Shown here in pieces: positions 9,603-18,817 of a DNA stretch of 64,000 nucleotides. The translations under genes were made by a program, and so were the position numbers. A model generated the notes under the pieces. That model saw only the letters and a program-made list of their open reading frames with translations. It did no database searches and was not told the origin of the DNA. Each line of letters opens with the position of its first letter. The first letter of the stretch is position 1. Source of the DNA: Tepidibacter hydrothermalis (GTDB lineage Bacteria; Bacillota; Clostridia; Peptostreptococcales; Peptostreptococcaceae); NCBI RefSeq assembly GCF_029542625.1, contig NZ_CP120733.1, forward strand, positions 3,534,001-3,598,000. Direction: 5' to 3'.

Positions 9603-10784
9603 TTACTCTTGAACTAACAACCTCTTAGAAGATAACTTAATCCCCAATGCGCCAAGAGGTGCTGTAAATATTATTGCAAGCACTGCTATTGCAAGTATTA
9701 CTTCTCCAGAGGCCACTCCTGCTGCTAGTGGTATTCCACCTATTGCAGCTTGTACAGTTGCCTTTGGCGTATATGATATAACACAGAATAATCTCTCCTT
9801 ATAGTTTAAATCTGTTCCCTTAACTGAAATCAAAACACCTAAACTTCTTGCTAAAAGACCTATACATATTATAATAAGACCTTCAAATCCAGATGCAAAT
9901 GCTACCGATGTGTTTACCTGCGCCCCTACTAGTACAAATAAAAGTATTTGTGCAAATAACCATATGTGATTGAATCCGTTTGACAGCACTTCAGATAACT
10001 TTGGTGATTTTTCTCTTATTATAAATCCCATAGTCATAACTCCTAGCAATGAAGCTATTTCAACTGTATCTTTTAAAACATCTTCTAAAGTTGTAAGTAA
10101 TATAGCCACACCCAAAACTATTAAAACTTTCTTTGTATTATGTATATTATAGATTTTAAGTATTTTAATTATTATAATACCTATTATCACTCCAAGAAGT
10201 ATTCCAAGTAATATAGATACAGGTATTCCTATCAACTTCATAGTTATATTTATATGTGATCCTGAATATAATCCTAAAAATGTTGTAAATATCGTTATCG
10301 CAAATACATCATCTATAGATGCTCCAGCTACTATTAGTGTAGGAACTCCCTTGTTTGTTCCAAGTTTGTTGTTCATAAGCTCTAACATTTGAGGAACAAC
10401 TACTGCCGGAGATACCGCTGCTATTATAAATCCTAATATGCCACCTTGTATAAATGAAAATCCCAATATTTTAATAGATAAAAATGCTATTGTAAAGCCT
10501 TCCATTATTCCAGGTATAAATGACAATTTTGCTGCACTAATACCTACTCTTTTAAGTTCTCCCGTACTAATTCCTAGCCCAGCACGAAGAAGTATTACTA
10601 TAAGTGCTATCTTTCTCAAATCAGAAGATATATTCAAAACTCCATTGTCTATTAAATCAATACCGTATGGACCTATTATTATTCCCAAAATCAACATTCC
10701 AAGTAATCCTGGAAGTTTTATTTTTTCAAATAATTCATTCATCAAAAGACCTAATATTATAATTATTGCCAAACTACCTGCCAT
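9603..10784 (-). CDS. Cation:proton antiporter (CPA family)
   Basis: 393 residues with about eleven to twelve hydrophobic segments beginning at the N-terminus (MAGSLAIIIILGLLMNELF) and no cytoplasmic TrkA or USP domain, so it is a short NhaP/KefB-like exchanger. Conserved polar residues include the membrane-embedded GASIDDVFAI motif, where an Asp-Asp pair is expected for ion exchange. The start ATG follows GGAGGTAGTAACA. The 5' leader of some 300 nt contains a fluoride riboswitch and a pair of imperfect repeats, suggesting a part in fluoride or ion stress. The exchanged ion is unknown. Confidence 0.85.
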   Translation of the reverse strand: MAGSLAIIIILGLLMNELFEKIKLPGLLGMLILGIIIGPYGIDLIDNGVLNISSDLRKIALIVILLRAGLGISTGELKRVGISAAKLSFIPGIMEGFTIAFLSIKILGFSFIQGGILGFIIAAVSPAVVVPQMLELMNNKLGTNKGVPTLIVAGASIDDVFAITIFTTFLGLYSGSHINITMKLIGIPVSILLGILLGVIIGIIIIKILKIYNIHNTKKVLIVLGVAILLTTLEDVLKDTVEIASLLGVMTMGFIIREKSPKLSEVLSNGFNHIWLFAQILLFVLVGAQVNTSVAFASGFEGLIIICIGLLARSLGVLISVKGTDLNYKERLFCVISYTPKATVQAAIGGIPLAAGVASGEVILAIAVLAIIFTAPLGALGIKLSSKRLLVQE

Positions 10785-10819
10785 TGTTACTACCTCCTAT
10801 TTTTTTATACTTTCACACA

Positions 10820-10931
10820 CAAAATTCACTTTATGCTATCGCATAGCTCATGTCGCCAACGAGTCCTACGGGATCCGTTCTCAAAATTCACATGCGCTCA
10901 TGGCGCCAACAAGTCTTACGACTCTGTTGCT
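10820..10931. repeat. Two imperfect tandem repeats with internal hairpins
   Basis: Copy 1 (10820-10881) and copy 2 (10882-10931) share CAAAATTCAC, GCxxxGCTCATG, CGCCAAC and AGTC-TACG blocks ending in GTT-CT. Each contains small palindromes: TATGC/GCATA in copy 1, AACAAGTC/GACT-TGTT in copy 2. They are richer in GC than the surroundings and lie in the antiporter leader, between riboswitch and start codon. Confidence 0.6.
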
Positions 10932-11004
10932 TAAAAATAGTTGCAAATTTAATTCTTTGATCAACGTTATCCTCATATTCAAAATTATATAATTTTTAGC
11001 ATAT

Positions 11005-11041
11005 AAAAAACTCCTATAGATATAACTATCTATAGGAGTCA
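11005..11041 (-). terminator. Riboswitch-linked terminator
   Basis: On the minus strand ACTCCTATAGATA pairs with TATCTATAGGAGT, followed by TTTTTT. The 5' arm overlaps the last conserved block of the fluoride aptamer, so ligand binding should prevent its formation. Confidence 0.8.
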
Positions 11042-11080
11042 TCAGCTTTTAAGCAATTAAGGTGAACTCCATCACCTATA
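11031..11080 (-). promoter_or_regulatory. Fluoride riboswitch (crcB motif) aptamer
   Basis: Minus-strand sequence begins GGTGATGGAGTTCACC, continues through a short GC-AAAA-GC hairpin and ends GCTGATGACTCCTA. This matches the fluoride aptamer: the GAUG block, the GGAGU/ACUCC pseudoknot and the conserved GCUGAUG. It is read in the direction of the antiporter gene at 9603-10784. With the overlapping terminator it forms a transcription-attenuating switch expected to turn on with fluoride. Confidence 0.85.
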
Positions 11081-11254
11081 TTTTTCTTTTATTTATTTTA
11101 CTCTTAATTTTTAAGTTTGTCAAATTTTCATGAAATTCATTTTAAATATAAAGTTTACTAATTCTATAAAGCACACGTTTTCCTTACAACATTAAAATCG
11201 ACTAAAAAATATGTTTAAAATCGTATTTTATGTGTATAATAATATCGTTAGCAG

Positions 11255-11283
11255 TTGTTATTTTTTCATATTTCTGCTATAAT
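11255..11283 (+). promoter_or_regulatory. SigmaA-type promoter of ferredoxin
   Basis: TTGTTA and TATAAT separated by 17 bases, about 38 bases before the start codon. Confidence 0.6.
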
Positions 11284-11321
11284 TTAATAGAAAATTATAT
11301 CTTTTAGAGGAGGAATTTAAA

Positions 11322-11492
11322 ATGGCTTACAAAATTAATGACGCTTGCATAAGCTGTGGAGCTTGTGAACCAGAATGTCCAGTTAGCTGTATATCAGCTG
11401 GAGATGACAAATATGTTATAGATGCTGATACTTGCATCGATTGCGGAGCTTGTGCTGGAGTATGCCCAGTAGATGCACCAAACGCTGAATAA
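11322..11492 (+). CDS. 2[4Fe-4S] ferredoxin
   Basis: A 56-residue protein with two clostridial cluster motifs, CISCGACEPECP and CIDCGACAGVCP, each CxxCxxCxxxCP, binding two [4Fe-4S] clusters. It is a soluble low-potential electron carrier for hydrogenases, pyruvate:ferredoxin oxidoreductase and similar enzymes. The start ATG follows AGAGGAGGAA at ideal spacing. It is monocistronic, with its own promoter and a shared bidirectional terminator facing rex. Confidence 0.95.
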   Translation: MAYKINDACISCGACEPECPVSCISAGDDKYVIDADTCIDCGACAGVCPVDAPNAE

Positions 11493-11500
11493 TACATAAT

Positions 11501-11535
11501 AAAGAAGCTATCAAATGATAGCTTCTTTGTTTATT
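11501..11535. terminator. Bidirectional terminator between ferredoxin and rex
   Basis: AAAGAAGCTATCA and its complement around AAT, with T-rich sequence on the plus strand; it serves the two convergent genes. Confidence 0.8.
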
Positions 11536-12166
11536 TTTGACTATTCTTTTCATTTAGTAAATAAGATAGAGTATAAAGACTCTCAGTTAAGTGAACATTT
11601 TCAACTACTAAATTTTCTGGTAAATTCAAATCTACTGGTGCAAAATTCCATATCCCACTTATTCCAGACTTAGATAATCTATCTGCTATATCTTGAGCGC
11701 TCTCCTTAGGAGTACATATTACAGCTATTTCGATATCATTTTCTTTTATATAGTCTTCTATATCCTCTATATCGAATATCTCTAAATCCCTTATTTTAAG
11801 ACCTATAAGTCTAGGATTAGCCTCAAATAAAGCTTTTATTTCAAATCCAGACTTTTGAAATCCAGAATAGTTTGCAATAGCTTGACCTAAATTACCTGCT
11901 CCTACTATTACAGTGTTGTATCCTTTGTCTATACCTAATATTTTTCCGATTTCATTGTATAATTCCTCAACATTATATCCATATCCCTGTTGTCCAAATC
12001 CACCAAAATTATTTAAATCTTGTCTTATTTGAGAAGCTGTGAAACCGATTATCTCACTCAACTCTTTAGATGAAATTCTATATATATCTCTATCCAATAA
12101 GTCTCTTAAGTATCTATAATATTTTGGCAGTCTTCTTATTACAGCCATAGAAATTTGTTTAGACAT
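11531..12166 (-). CDS. rex: Redox-sensing transcriptional repressor Rex
   Basis: 211 residues. The N-terminal winged helix includes ISSKELSEIIGFTASQIRQD with the conserved NNFGGFGQQGYGYNV hinge. The C-terminal Rossmann domain begins VIVGAGNLGQAIANY and binds NAD(H). Rex represses fermentative and hydrogen genes when NADH is low. The start at 12166 (MSKQISMAVIRRLP) is preferred because AGGTG lies six bases upstream; a frame reaching 12232 has no ribosome site. It is divergent from the ABC-F gene and convergent with ferredoxin. Confidence 0.95.
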   Translation of the reverse strand: MSKQISMAVIRRLPKYYRYLRDLLDRDIYRISSKELSEIIGFTASQIRQDLNNFGGFGQQGYGYNVEELYNEIGKILGIDKGYNTVIVGAGNLGQAIANYSGFQKSGFEIKALFEANPRLIGLKIRDLEIFDIEDIEDYIKENDIEIAVICTPKESAQDIADRLSKSGISGIWNFAPVDLNLPENLVVENVHLTESLYTLSYLLNEKNSQK

Positions 12167-12380
12167 TCCTTCACCTACTCCATATATAGTTTCTTTTGAT
12201 ATAATTATAACAAACTGTTTTTCGTATGTCAAATTTCATACTGACTATTATATCACATTTCTTGTCGATTTATACATATTTTTATCAATATTATTTAATC
12301 AATTATACAAAACTTGATTATATCTTATTTAAACTTTATAATTTTACTTAGCATTTGTTTTAAATTAGGAGGTTATAAAT

Positions 12381-14291
12381 ATGATTGTTTTATCTTGCAA
12401 TAATATAAATAAAAGCTTTGGAGTAAATTCTATATTAAAGGATATAAGTTTTACAGTAAATGAAGGAGATAAAGTAGGTGTTGTAGGAATCAACGGAACT
12501 GGTAAAACCACTTTATTTAAGATATTATCAGGGGATTATTCTTATGATAACGGTGATGTATACACATCTAAGAGTACTGAAATAGGGTATTTAGAGCAAA
12601 ATATGAATTTCGAATCCACAAAAAATATATTAGATGAAGTTTTAACAGTTTTCAATGATCTTATAAGTATGGAAAAAGATCTTCGCGATATGGAGTCTAA
12701 AATATCAATTCAGAGTTCACAGGCAGAATCTAAAGAACTTGAAAAATTAATGAATGAATACTCTCGGAAACTAGAATTATTTTCTGATAAAAATGGTTAT
12801 GGTTATAAATCAGAAGTAAAAGGTGTTCTTAAAGGACTAGGTTTTTCTGATGATGATATGGTCAAAAATGTTAATATATTATCAGGAGGAGAGAAGACTA
12901 GAGTCCTTTTAGCTAAGCTTTTGCTTAAAAAACCAACTCTACTTCTACTAGATGAGCCTACCAACCATCTTGATACAGACGCTGTAGAGTGGCTTGAATT
13001 CTTCTTAAAGCAGTATAAAGGAAGTATTCTTATAATTTCCCATGATAGATACTTCTTAGATCAAACTGTAAATAGGGTATTTGAGCTTCATAACAAGACT
13101 TTAACTGCATATAATGGTAACTATTCTGATTTCGTAAAGAAATCAGCAATAGAAAAAGAAATAGAACAAAAAAAATATGAAGATCAACAAAAAGAAATAA
13201 AAAGACAAGAAGAAGTTATAGAAAAATTAAAAGCATTTGGTAGAGAAAAACAAGTTAAAAGAGCTAGAAGTAGAGAAAAAGCTCTTGATAAAGTAGATGT
13301 TTTAAAAAAGCCTGATGCAGCTGCTAAAAAAGCTCGTATTAGATTCGAGCCATGTGTAGCCAGTGGTAATGATGTATTAGCTGTTGAAAATTTATCTATT
13401 GGATACGATGATAATGTATTATTTAAAAATGTTGATTTTAATATATATAAAGGTGAAAAAGTGGCTCTTATAGGTCCTAATGGTATAGGTAAGTCATCTT
13501 TATTCAAAGTTTTAATGAATAATTTAGAACTCATAGATGGAAACTTCAAATTAGGCAAAAATGTTAATATAGGTTACTTTCATCAGGAGCAAAAAACTCT
13601 AAATTTAGATAATACTATAATTGATGAAATTTGGAATGAAAATAAATTACTACAACAAAGTACAATAAGAACTATGCTTGCAGCCTTTCTATTTGAAGAT
13701 GAAGAGGTCTTCAAAAAAATATCGACTTTAAGTGGAGGCGAAAGATCTAGAGTAGCGCTTTTAAAGCTTATGCTTTCAAAATCAAACTTTTTACTTTTAG
13801 ATGAGCCTACTAACCACTTAGATATTAACTCTAAAGAAGTGTTAGAGGAAGCTTTATCCAATTATGAAGGCACTTTATTAGTTATTTCACATGATAGATA
13901 TTTCTTAAATACTGTTGTAGACAAAATAATCCTTCTAGGTCCGGATGGCATAAAAGAGTATCTTGGAAATTACGATTACTATATAGAAAAGAAAAAACAA
14001 TTAGAAGAATCTGTGGTTGAAGTAACTGAAGAAAAAACTAAAACTCAAATAAAAGAAGAAAAAAGAAAAGAAAGAGAAAAGAAACAATCTGAAAAAAAAT
14101 TGAGGGTTCAAAGGCAGAACATCGAAAAAGAAATAATGGAAGTTGAATCTGAAATAGAAAACCTAAATGAACTTATGTGCCAAGAAGAGGTGTATTCTAA
14201 TCCTGAAAAATCTAAAGAAGTTACATCTAAAAAATCTGAATTTGAAACAAAACTAGAAAATTTATATGAATTGTGGGAAGGGCTTATGTAA
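12381..14291 (+). CDS. ABC-F family ATP-binding protein
   Basis: 636 residues with two ABC ATPase domains and no membrane segment. Walker A loops are GINGTGKTT (36-44) and GPNGIGKSS (~370). Signatures are LSGGEKTR and LSGGERSR, and both Walker B segments read DEPTNHLD. The charged inter-domain linker (~245-305) is typical of ABC-F proteins that act at the ribosomal E site. The last ~90 residues form a Lys/Glu-rich coiled coil as in Uup-type members. Whether it is a housekeeping translation factor or confers antibiotic resistance cannot be told; its core-gene context favours housekeeping. Confidence 0.9.
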   Translation: MIVLSCNNINKSFGVNSILKDISFTVNEGDKVGVVGINGTGKTTLFKILSGDYSYDNGDVYTSKSTEIGYLEQNMNFESTKNILDEVLTVFNDLISMEKDLRDMESKISIQSSQAESKELEKLMNEYSRKLELFSDKNGYGYKSEVKGVLKGLGFSDDDMVKNVNILSGGEKTRVLLAKLLLKKPTLLLLDEPTNHLDTDAVEWLEFFLKQYKGSILIISHDRYFLDQTVNRVFELHNKTLTAYNGNYSDFVKKSAIEKEIEQKKYEDQQKEIKRQEEVIEKLKAFGREKQVKRARSREKALDKVDVLKKPDAAAKKARIRFEPCVASGNDVLAVENLSIGYDDNVLFKNVDFNIYKGEKVALIGPNGIGKSSLFKVLMNNLELIDGNFKLGKNVNIGYFHQEQKTLNLDNTIIDEIWNENKLLQQSTIRTMLAAFLFEDEEVFKKISTLSGGERSRVALLKLMLSKSNFLLLDEPTNHLDINSKEVLEEALSNYEGTLLVISHDRYFLNTVVDKIILLGPDGIKEYLGNYDYYIEKKKQLEESVVEVTEEKTKTQIKEEKRKEREKKQSEKKLRVQRQNIEKEIMEVESEIENLNELMCQEEVYSNPEKSKEVTSKKSEFETKLENLYELWEGLM

Positions 14292-14306
14292 TAAGCCCTT
14301 CTTTAA
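14278..14306 (+). terminator. Terminator overlapping the ABC-F stop
   Basis: AAGGGCTTAT pairs with ATAAGCCCTT around the stop codon, followed by CTTTAATT. Confidence 0.7.
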
Positions 14307-14326
14307 TTATATATGAATTTATATCT

Positions 14327-15346
14327 CTATTTTTGTCCTAGTTTTAAATTCGGAACTGCGTTTAAGCTAAGGTCATCTACCTTACCGTTTATATAATCGT
14401 AATAAGCTGCACACCCTATCATAGCAGCATTATCTGTACATAAATCAAGGGATGGATATTTAACATCTATATTATGACTTTTACACTCAGTTACTAACAT
14501 TTCTCTAAGCCCAGAGTTTGCGGCTACTCCTCCCGCTAGAACTATTTTATCATAACCTTTTTCTTTAGCTGCCTTTATAGCTTTGCTAGTAAGTACTTCT
14601 ACAACACTTTGTTGGAATGATGCCGCAACATCTTCAACTACTATATCTTCATTTTTCATTTTTTTTGCATTTAAATAATTTAAAACTGATGATTTAAGCC
14701 CACTAAAACTAAAATCATAGCTATCATTCTCTAAGTATATCCTAGGGAATTTAATGCTATCCTTATCTCCCATCTTAGATAATCTATCTATTATAGGTCC
14801 TCCTGGATAGCCAAGTTTCATTGCTCTTGCTATTTTGTCAAATGCCTCACCAGCTGCATCATCTCTAGTTCTTCCAAGTATCTCGTATTTTCCATAGTCT
14901 TTAACTTCTGCAAGATGAGTATGTCCACCCGACACTATCAAACATATAAAAGGAGGTTCTAATTCTTTATCTTGTATAAAGTTTGCACTTATATGTCCTT
15001 CTATATGATTAACTCCTACAAGCGGCTTATTTAATGCAAATGATAAAGCCTTTGCAGTAGATAGTCCAACTAATAAAGCTCCTACTAGCCCTGGTCCGTG
15101 CGTTACACCTATTATATCTATATCATCAAATGTCATATTTGCCTCGTCTAAAGCACTTTGAATCACTGCATCTATACTCTCTACATGTTTTCTAGACGCA
15201 ACTTCTGGAACTACTCCTCCAAATTTTTTGTGAAGATCTATTTGAGTTGCAACTATATTAGATATCACGTCTCTTCCGTTTTTAAGTATAGCGGCAGAAG
15301 TTTCATCACAACTACTTTCTATTGCTAAAGTTATTATATCATTCAT
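14327..15346 (-). CDS. tsaD: tRNA N6-adenosine threonylcarbamoyltransferase
   Basis: 339 residues of the Kae1/TsaD family with the metal-binding HIEGH motif, SGGHTHL, and ASKH-type phosphate loops ([22 protein letters not shown]). It transfers the threonylcarbamoyl group to A37 of ANN-decoding tRNAs, working with TsaB and TsaE encoded upstream. The start at 15346 overlaps the rimI stop in an ATGA junction and has AAAGGAG at ideal distance; the in-frame extension to 15376 lies within rimI and is unlikely. It is the last gene of a four-gene operon. Confidence 0.97.
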   Translation of the reverse strand: MNDIITLAIESSCDETSAAILKNGRDVISNIVATQIDLHKKFGGVVPEVASRKHVESIDAVIQSALDEANMTFDDIDIIGVTHGPGLVGALLVGLSTAKALSFALNKPLVGVNHIEGHISANFIQDKELEPPFICLIVSGGHTHLAEVKDYGKYEILGRTRDDAAGEAFDKIARAMKLGYPGGPIIDRLSKMGDKDSIKFPRIYLENDSYDFSFSGLKSSVLNYLNAKKMKNEDIVVEDVAASFQQSVVEVLTSKAIKAAKEKGYDKIVLAGGVAANSGLREMLVTECKSHNIDVKYPSLDLCTDNAAMIGCAAYYDYINGKVDDLSLNAVPNLKLGQK

Positions 15347-15807
15347 ATTTCTTCTCCTTTTTCTATATCTTTCCACATAATAAGTGCATCCTCCTGAGTA
15401 TCCGTATAATATCCAGGTCTTATTCCAGACAATTTAAAACCGTATTTTTTGTATAACTTAATAGCTGTATCATTTGATTTTCTAACTTCAAGAGTCATAG
15501 ATATTATATTACTTTTTGCACATTCATCTATTAAAGCTTCTATAATCTGATTTCCATGACCTAATCCCCTATGATCAGGATGAACTGCAACATTTGTTAT
15601 ATGACCTTCATCTACTACAAACCAAATTCCTGCATAAGCCACTATTTTTGAATCTTTTTCTATTACCTTGTATCTTGCAAGTTTGTTTTTGAGTTCTTTT
15701 TGTAATGAATGCTTTGTCCAAGGTGTCTTAAAACAAAGTTCTTCTATTTCCACTAAATCATCTATATCTTTTTCTTGTAGATTTCTTATAACTATATTAT
15801 TTTCCAT
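15343..15807 (-). CDS. rimI: Ribosomal protein bS18-alanine N-acetyltransferase
   Basis: 154 residues forming one GNAT domain. The acetyl-CoA loop is [14 protein letters not shown], followed by [19 protein letters not shown], both typical of RimI. Family members acetylate the N-terminus of S18 and other proteins. It overlaps tsaB by 11 bases and tsaD by 4, giving a translationally coupled tsaE-tsaB-rimI-tsaD order common in Firmicutes. Confidence 0.93.
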   Translation of the reverse strand: MENNIVIRNLQEKDIDDLVEIEELCFKTPWTKHSLQKELKNKLARYKVIEKDSKIVAYAGIWFVVDEGHITNVAVHPDHRGLGHGNQIIEALIDECAKSNIISMTLEVRKSNDTAIKLYKKYGFKLSGIRPGYYTDTQEDALIMWKDIEKGEEI

Positions 15808-16513
15808 CTTCCTTCAACCTCTTCATCTTTTCTTCATATTGAACCTCTGCTTGAGATTTTCTTATATAATAAGGTACTACATCATAATGAGTTTTTGTAT
15901 CTCCTTTTTTAAATTTCTGTATACCTATTTCGCATATGCTAGATGCTCTTGATGTTCTATGAGAATTAGGAGCTATATATACATTATTTATATTTTCGAA
16001 AACTTCTTTATGTAAACCTACACCTTCTCCAACCAATACAAATTCTTCACATGAAGATTTAAATTCCGCTGCTAAATCATCTACTTTTTTTACATCTATG
16101 TCTTCTACTTTTAATAAACAATCTTTATCCCAAGAATATTTACAAGTATACACTTGTTTTTTTTGTGCATCAATCATAGGACATACTGTTTTGTTTGTCA
16201 TAGCCATATTGAACGCAAGTGCTTCAAGTGAATTTACAACAACCACAGGTATATCTCTCACATGAGCTATAGCTTTAGCTGTAGCAACTCCAATCCTAAG
16301 CCCTGTAAATGAACCAGGCCCCACACATACTGATATTAGATCTATATCCTCAGCACTCATTTCATTAAGTTTAAACATATTTTCAATTATCAGCATAAGC
16401 TTTTGTGAATGTGTTTTATTATTATTTATAGTATATTCTGATATAAGTTTATCATCTTCCATAATTGCAACAGATGCAGCTTTTGAAGATGTATCAATTC
16501 CAAGTACCTTCAT
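15797..16513 (-). CDS. tsaB: tRNA threonylcarbamoyladenosine biosynthesis protein TsaB
   Basis: 238 residues with the ASKHA-fold N-terminus GIDTSSKAASVAIM and the VGPGSFTGLRIG loop diagnostic of TsaB (YeaZ). It is the non-catalytic partner that bridges TsaD and TsaE. Its ATG overlaps the tsaE stop codon (TAATG), so the two are translated together. Confidence 0.96.
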   Translation of the reverse strand: MKVLGIDTSSKAASVAIMEDDKLISEYTINNNKTHSQKLMLIIENMFKLNEMSAEDIDLISVCVGPGSFTGLRIGVATAKAIAHVRDIPVVVVNSLEALAFNMAMTNKTVCPMIDAQKKQVYTCKYSWDKDCLLKVEDIDVKKVDDLAAEFKSSCEEFVLVGEGVGLHKEVFENINNVYIAPNSHRTSRASSICEIGIQKFKKGDTKTHYDVVPYYIRKSQAEVQYEEKMKRLKEDGK

Positions 16514-16965
16514 TATTTAATTATCTCCTTTATTATGTTTTCGTAATGTTCTCCATGAGTAGTAATTATCATTTCTCTACCCTCATCTTTGTAGTTAAGT
16601 TCTATATTTATATATTCATCTGGAAGTATATCTTCTATTAAATTAGCCCACTCTATAATACATATCCCATCTCCATATAAATACTCTTCAAATCCTATCT
16701 CATACATATCTTCACTAGATGATATTCTATAAACATCAAAGTGATACAGAGGGTATTTTCCATCGTATTCATTGACTATCGTAAATGTAGGGCTTGTAAT
16801 ATAATCATCTACTTCAAGCGCTTTTGCTATACTCTTTGTTATAGTAGTTTTTCCAGCACCTAAATCCCCTATTAAGCATACTACATCACCTTTATTTAAA
16901 AGTTGCCCTAATCTATATCCAATTTCACTAGTCTCTTGTTCATTCTTTAAATATATCTTGTCCAT
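16513..16965 (-). CDS. tsaE: tRNA threonylcarbamoyladenosine biosynthesis ATPase TsaE
   Basis: 150 residues with the Walker A loop GDLGAGKTTITKSIAK and the TSPTFTIVNEY and HFDVYR segments of the TsaE (YjeE) family. Its ATP hydrolysis resets the TsaB-TsaD complex. It is the first gene of the operon; the start ATG follows ATAGGAGC. Confidence 0.96.
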   Translation of the reverse strand: MDKIYLKNEQETSEIGYRLGQLLNKGDVVCLIGDLGAGKTTITKSIAKALEVDDYITSPTFTIVNEYDGKYPLYHFDVYRISSSEDMYEIGFEEYLYGDGICIIEWANLIEDILPDEYINIELNYKDEGREMIITTHGEHYENIIKEIIK

Positions 16966-17082
16966 ATTTTGCTCCTATCTAACCTTAGTTTTAACCAAAT
17001 AATCACTATGCACCTTATTATATCAAAAAACACAAAAAATTATAATAATACAAAATTCGCTTTATATAATTTCATATACAAT

Positions 17083-17137
17083 AAAAAATGTATATGAAAA
17101 CACCATTGTATTGATGTTAATTTCATATACATTTTTT
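17083..17137. terminator. Bidirectional terminator after the lipoprotein gene
   Basis: AAAAAATGTATATGAAA and its complement around a 21-nt loop. Read on the minus strand it terminates the lipoprotein gene. Confidence 0.75.
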
Positions 17138-17148
17138 CTTTTATATAT

Positions 17149-17841
17149 TTAGTTAAGCTCTATTCCATTATCCCATGTAGCCTCATTTGCAATTATAGCT
17201 TTACCTTCTATTTTCGTTCCAGGCTTTACTTCTGATTGTACAGACGGATTAGATGGGTAAGTTTTTCCATCAAATTTCATTTGAGCATAGAAGCTCTCTA
17301 CTCCTCCACCTGATACATACATCAATATTTCATTCCATCCATTAGTTTTATTATCACTTATTATTACAGGAGTCCTAACTAATGAAAACTGTGTTACTAA
17401 GTTGTAGTCATTATCAAATAGTAGTCCAGTTCCTCCACCGCTACCTGCAACATACATTCCATATAACACTGTGAATATTTCTTCTTTTCCATCTCCATTA
17501 AGATCTACTTTATTATAGTAATATCTTACTGGTCCATATGTCTCTTTATCATACTCTGGCATAGTTTTGTGTATTGCCTCTTCAAGTTTTTCATCTCTAG
17601 TTGCTTCATATCCTATATATTTTACATTAGATAAGTCTAAGCCCTCAGAATCATTTTCATTAGTATTAGATTGATTATCTTCTTTTGTTTCAACTTGTCC
17701 ATTTTCTGATTGTACATCTTTACTCTGCTCAACCTCTACTTGATTTTGTTCTTTGCTTGGAACATCATCTTTTGCACATGCTGAAAGTCCAACTATACAA
17801 GTCATAATTATTAAAGCACTTGCGAATTTTTTTATATTCAT
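17149..17841 (-). CDS. Lipoprotein of unknown function
   Basis: 230 residues with a lipoprotein signal: positively charged start, hydrophobic core and lipobox LSAC with Cys22 as the lipidated residue. Residues ~25-70 are a Glu/Gln/Asn/Ser-rich, disordered tether. The rest is a predicted globular domain with a VDLNGDGKEEIF repeat-like loop that resembles calcium-binding FG-GAP or dockerin-type loops, then Gly-rich GSGGGTG. It should be anchored outside the cell membrane. It may be functionally linked to the upstream two-component system and membrane protein, but it has its own ribosome site and a gap of 92 bases. No function assigned. Confidence 0.75.
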   Translation of the reverse strand: MNIKKFASALIIMTCIVGLSACAKDDVPSKEQNQVEVEQSKDVQSENGQVETKEDNQSNTNENDSEGLDLSNVKYIGYEATRDEKLEEAIHKTMPEYDKETYGPVRYYYNKVDLNGDGKEEIFTVLYGMYVAGSGGGTGLLFDNDYNLVTQFSLVRTPVIISDNKTNGWNEILMYVSGGGVESFYAQMKFDGKTYPSNPSVQSEVKPGTKIEGKAIIANEATWDNGIELN

Positions 17842-17933
17842 ATTATCTCTCTCCTTTTTGTGTTGTCTTTAACTTAATTATACTCTTCAAATTTTTTTAA
17901 ATTTCAATAGAGTTGTAAGATAGTTGTAAACTT

Positions 17934-18722
17934 TTATATTCTTATATAATCTAATTGAGCTTGAATTCCAAGTGCAAATCCTATAACTTCTTTTGTACTT
18001 TTATTTATTGTAACGTTTAATAAATCATTATCTTTGTTTTTATAAAATAAAGTTACATAATTTGAGTTATAGTTATCATGTCTTAATTCCAGGTTTTCGT
18101 AACTTGAATTCTTATCATCTATTATATTATTTTGAATCAAAAATTTTCTAGCTATTTTATCTGCTTCTTTATTATTTATAACCTGTTTTTCATATTCTAT
18201 TAACTCTTCTTTACTCATAGAATATATATCTATATTGTTCCAAGAAGAACTATATAAAATTTCATTTGTTTTATCATTTAACCCTACAGTGTAACCAGTA
18301 TGTTGTTCTGATTTATCCTTTGGTTCAACAAATACATTTATTATACCGTAATTTATATCATTCTTAATTTTATTTATATATTCTATATAAGAACTATATT
18401 TTTCTTTATAATCATCATTTGTTTTTATATTTTCTTCAGTACGATCTAGATATTTATATATTTCCTTTTGAGTTTCATACCTTATTATTACTTTATAATT
18501 TTCTCTTATTTTTTCTTTTTTATAGTATGTTTCTAAAATCTTGACAACCTTATTTTCAATTTCTTTATCCGTTATATCATTATTCATAGTCTGGTGATAC
18601 ACAACATCTTTTCTTATTTTATCATCTGACGTATTCTCATTTATGAGAACAAATGCTTTATAACCTAGTATTAACATTATAAATATAATAGCTGAATTTA
18701 TAATGATTGTTTTATTTTTCAT
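17934..18722 (-). CDS. Membrane-anchored protein of unknown function, two-component associated
   Basis: 262 residues with a single N-terminal membrane anchor (residues ~6-27) and an extracytoplasmic part rich in Lys, Asp and Asn. The C-terminal third, with TVGLNDKTNEILYSS and VTINKSTKEVIGFALG, resembles PepSY-type strands. PepSY proteins often sit beside sensor kinases, so it may tune the kinase encoded 95 bases upstream. That role is inferred only. The start ATG follows AAAGGAGATTATT. Confidence 0.65.
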   Translation of the reverse strand: MKNKTIIINSAIIFIMLILGYKAFVLINENTSDDKIRKDVVYHQTMNNDITDKEIENKVVKILETYYKKEKIRENYKVIIRYETQKEIYKYLDRTEENIKTNDDYKEKYSSYIEYINKIKNDINYGIINVFVEPKDKSEQHTGYTVGLNDKTNEILYSSSWNNIDIYSMSKEELIEYEKQVINNKEADKIARKFLIQNNIIDDKNSSYENLELRHDNYNSNYVTLFYKNKDNDLLNVTINKSTKEVIGFALGIQAQLDYIRI

Positions 18723-18817
18723 AATAATCTCCTTTATTGTTTTTTTGATAATTTAATTATAATGTTGAGAAGTTATGAAGTTTTAGTCAAATTGTAATAT
18801 AGTTGTAAAGTTTTGTT

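Noticed and set aside
10820-10931. CRISPR array
   Set aside because: There are only two imperfect, adjacent repeats, no regular spacers and no cas genes.
9970-10992. Plus-strand frames across the antiporter and its leader
   Set aside because: They are shadows of the antiporter; the right-hand one simply reads through the intergenic repeat.
11230-11270. Rex operator upstream of ferredoxin
   Set aside because: Only a half match to the TTGTTAANNNNTTAACAA pattern is seen, and the TTGTTA is better explained as a -35 element.
13184-13861. Minus-strand frames within the ABC-F gene
   Set aside because: They overlap an intact two-domain ABC-F protein and have no independent signals.
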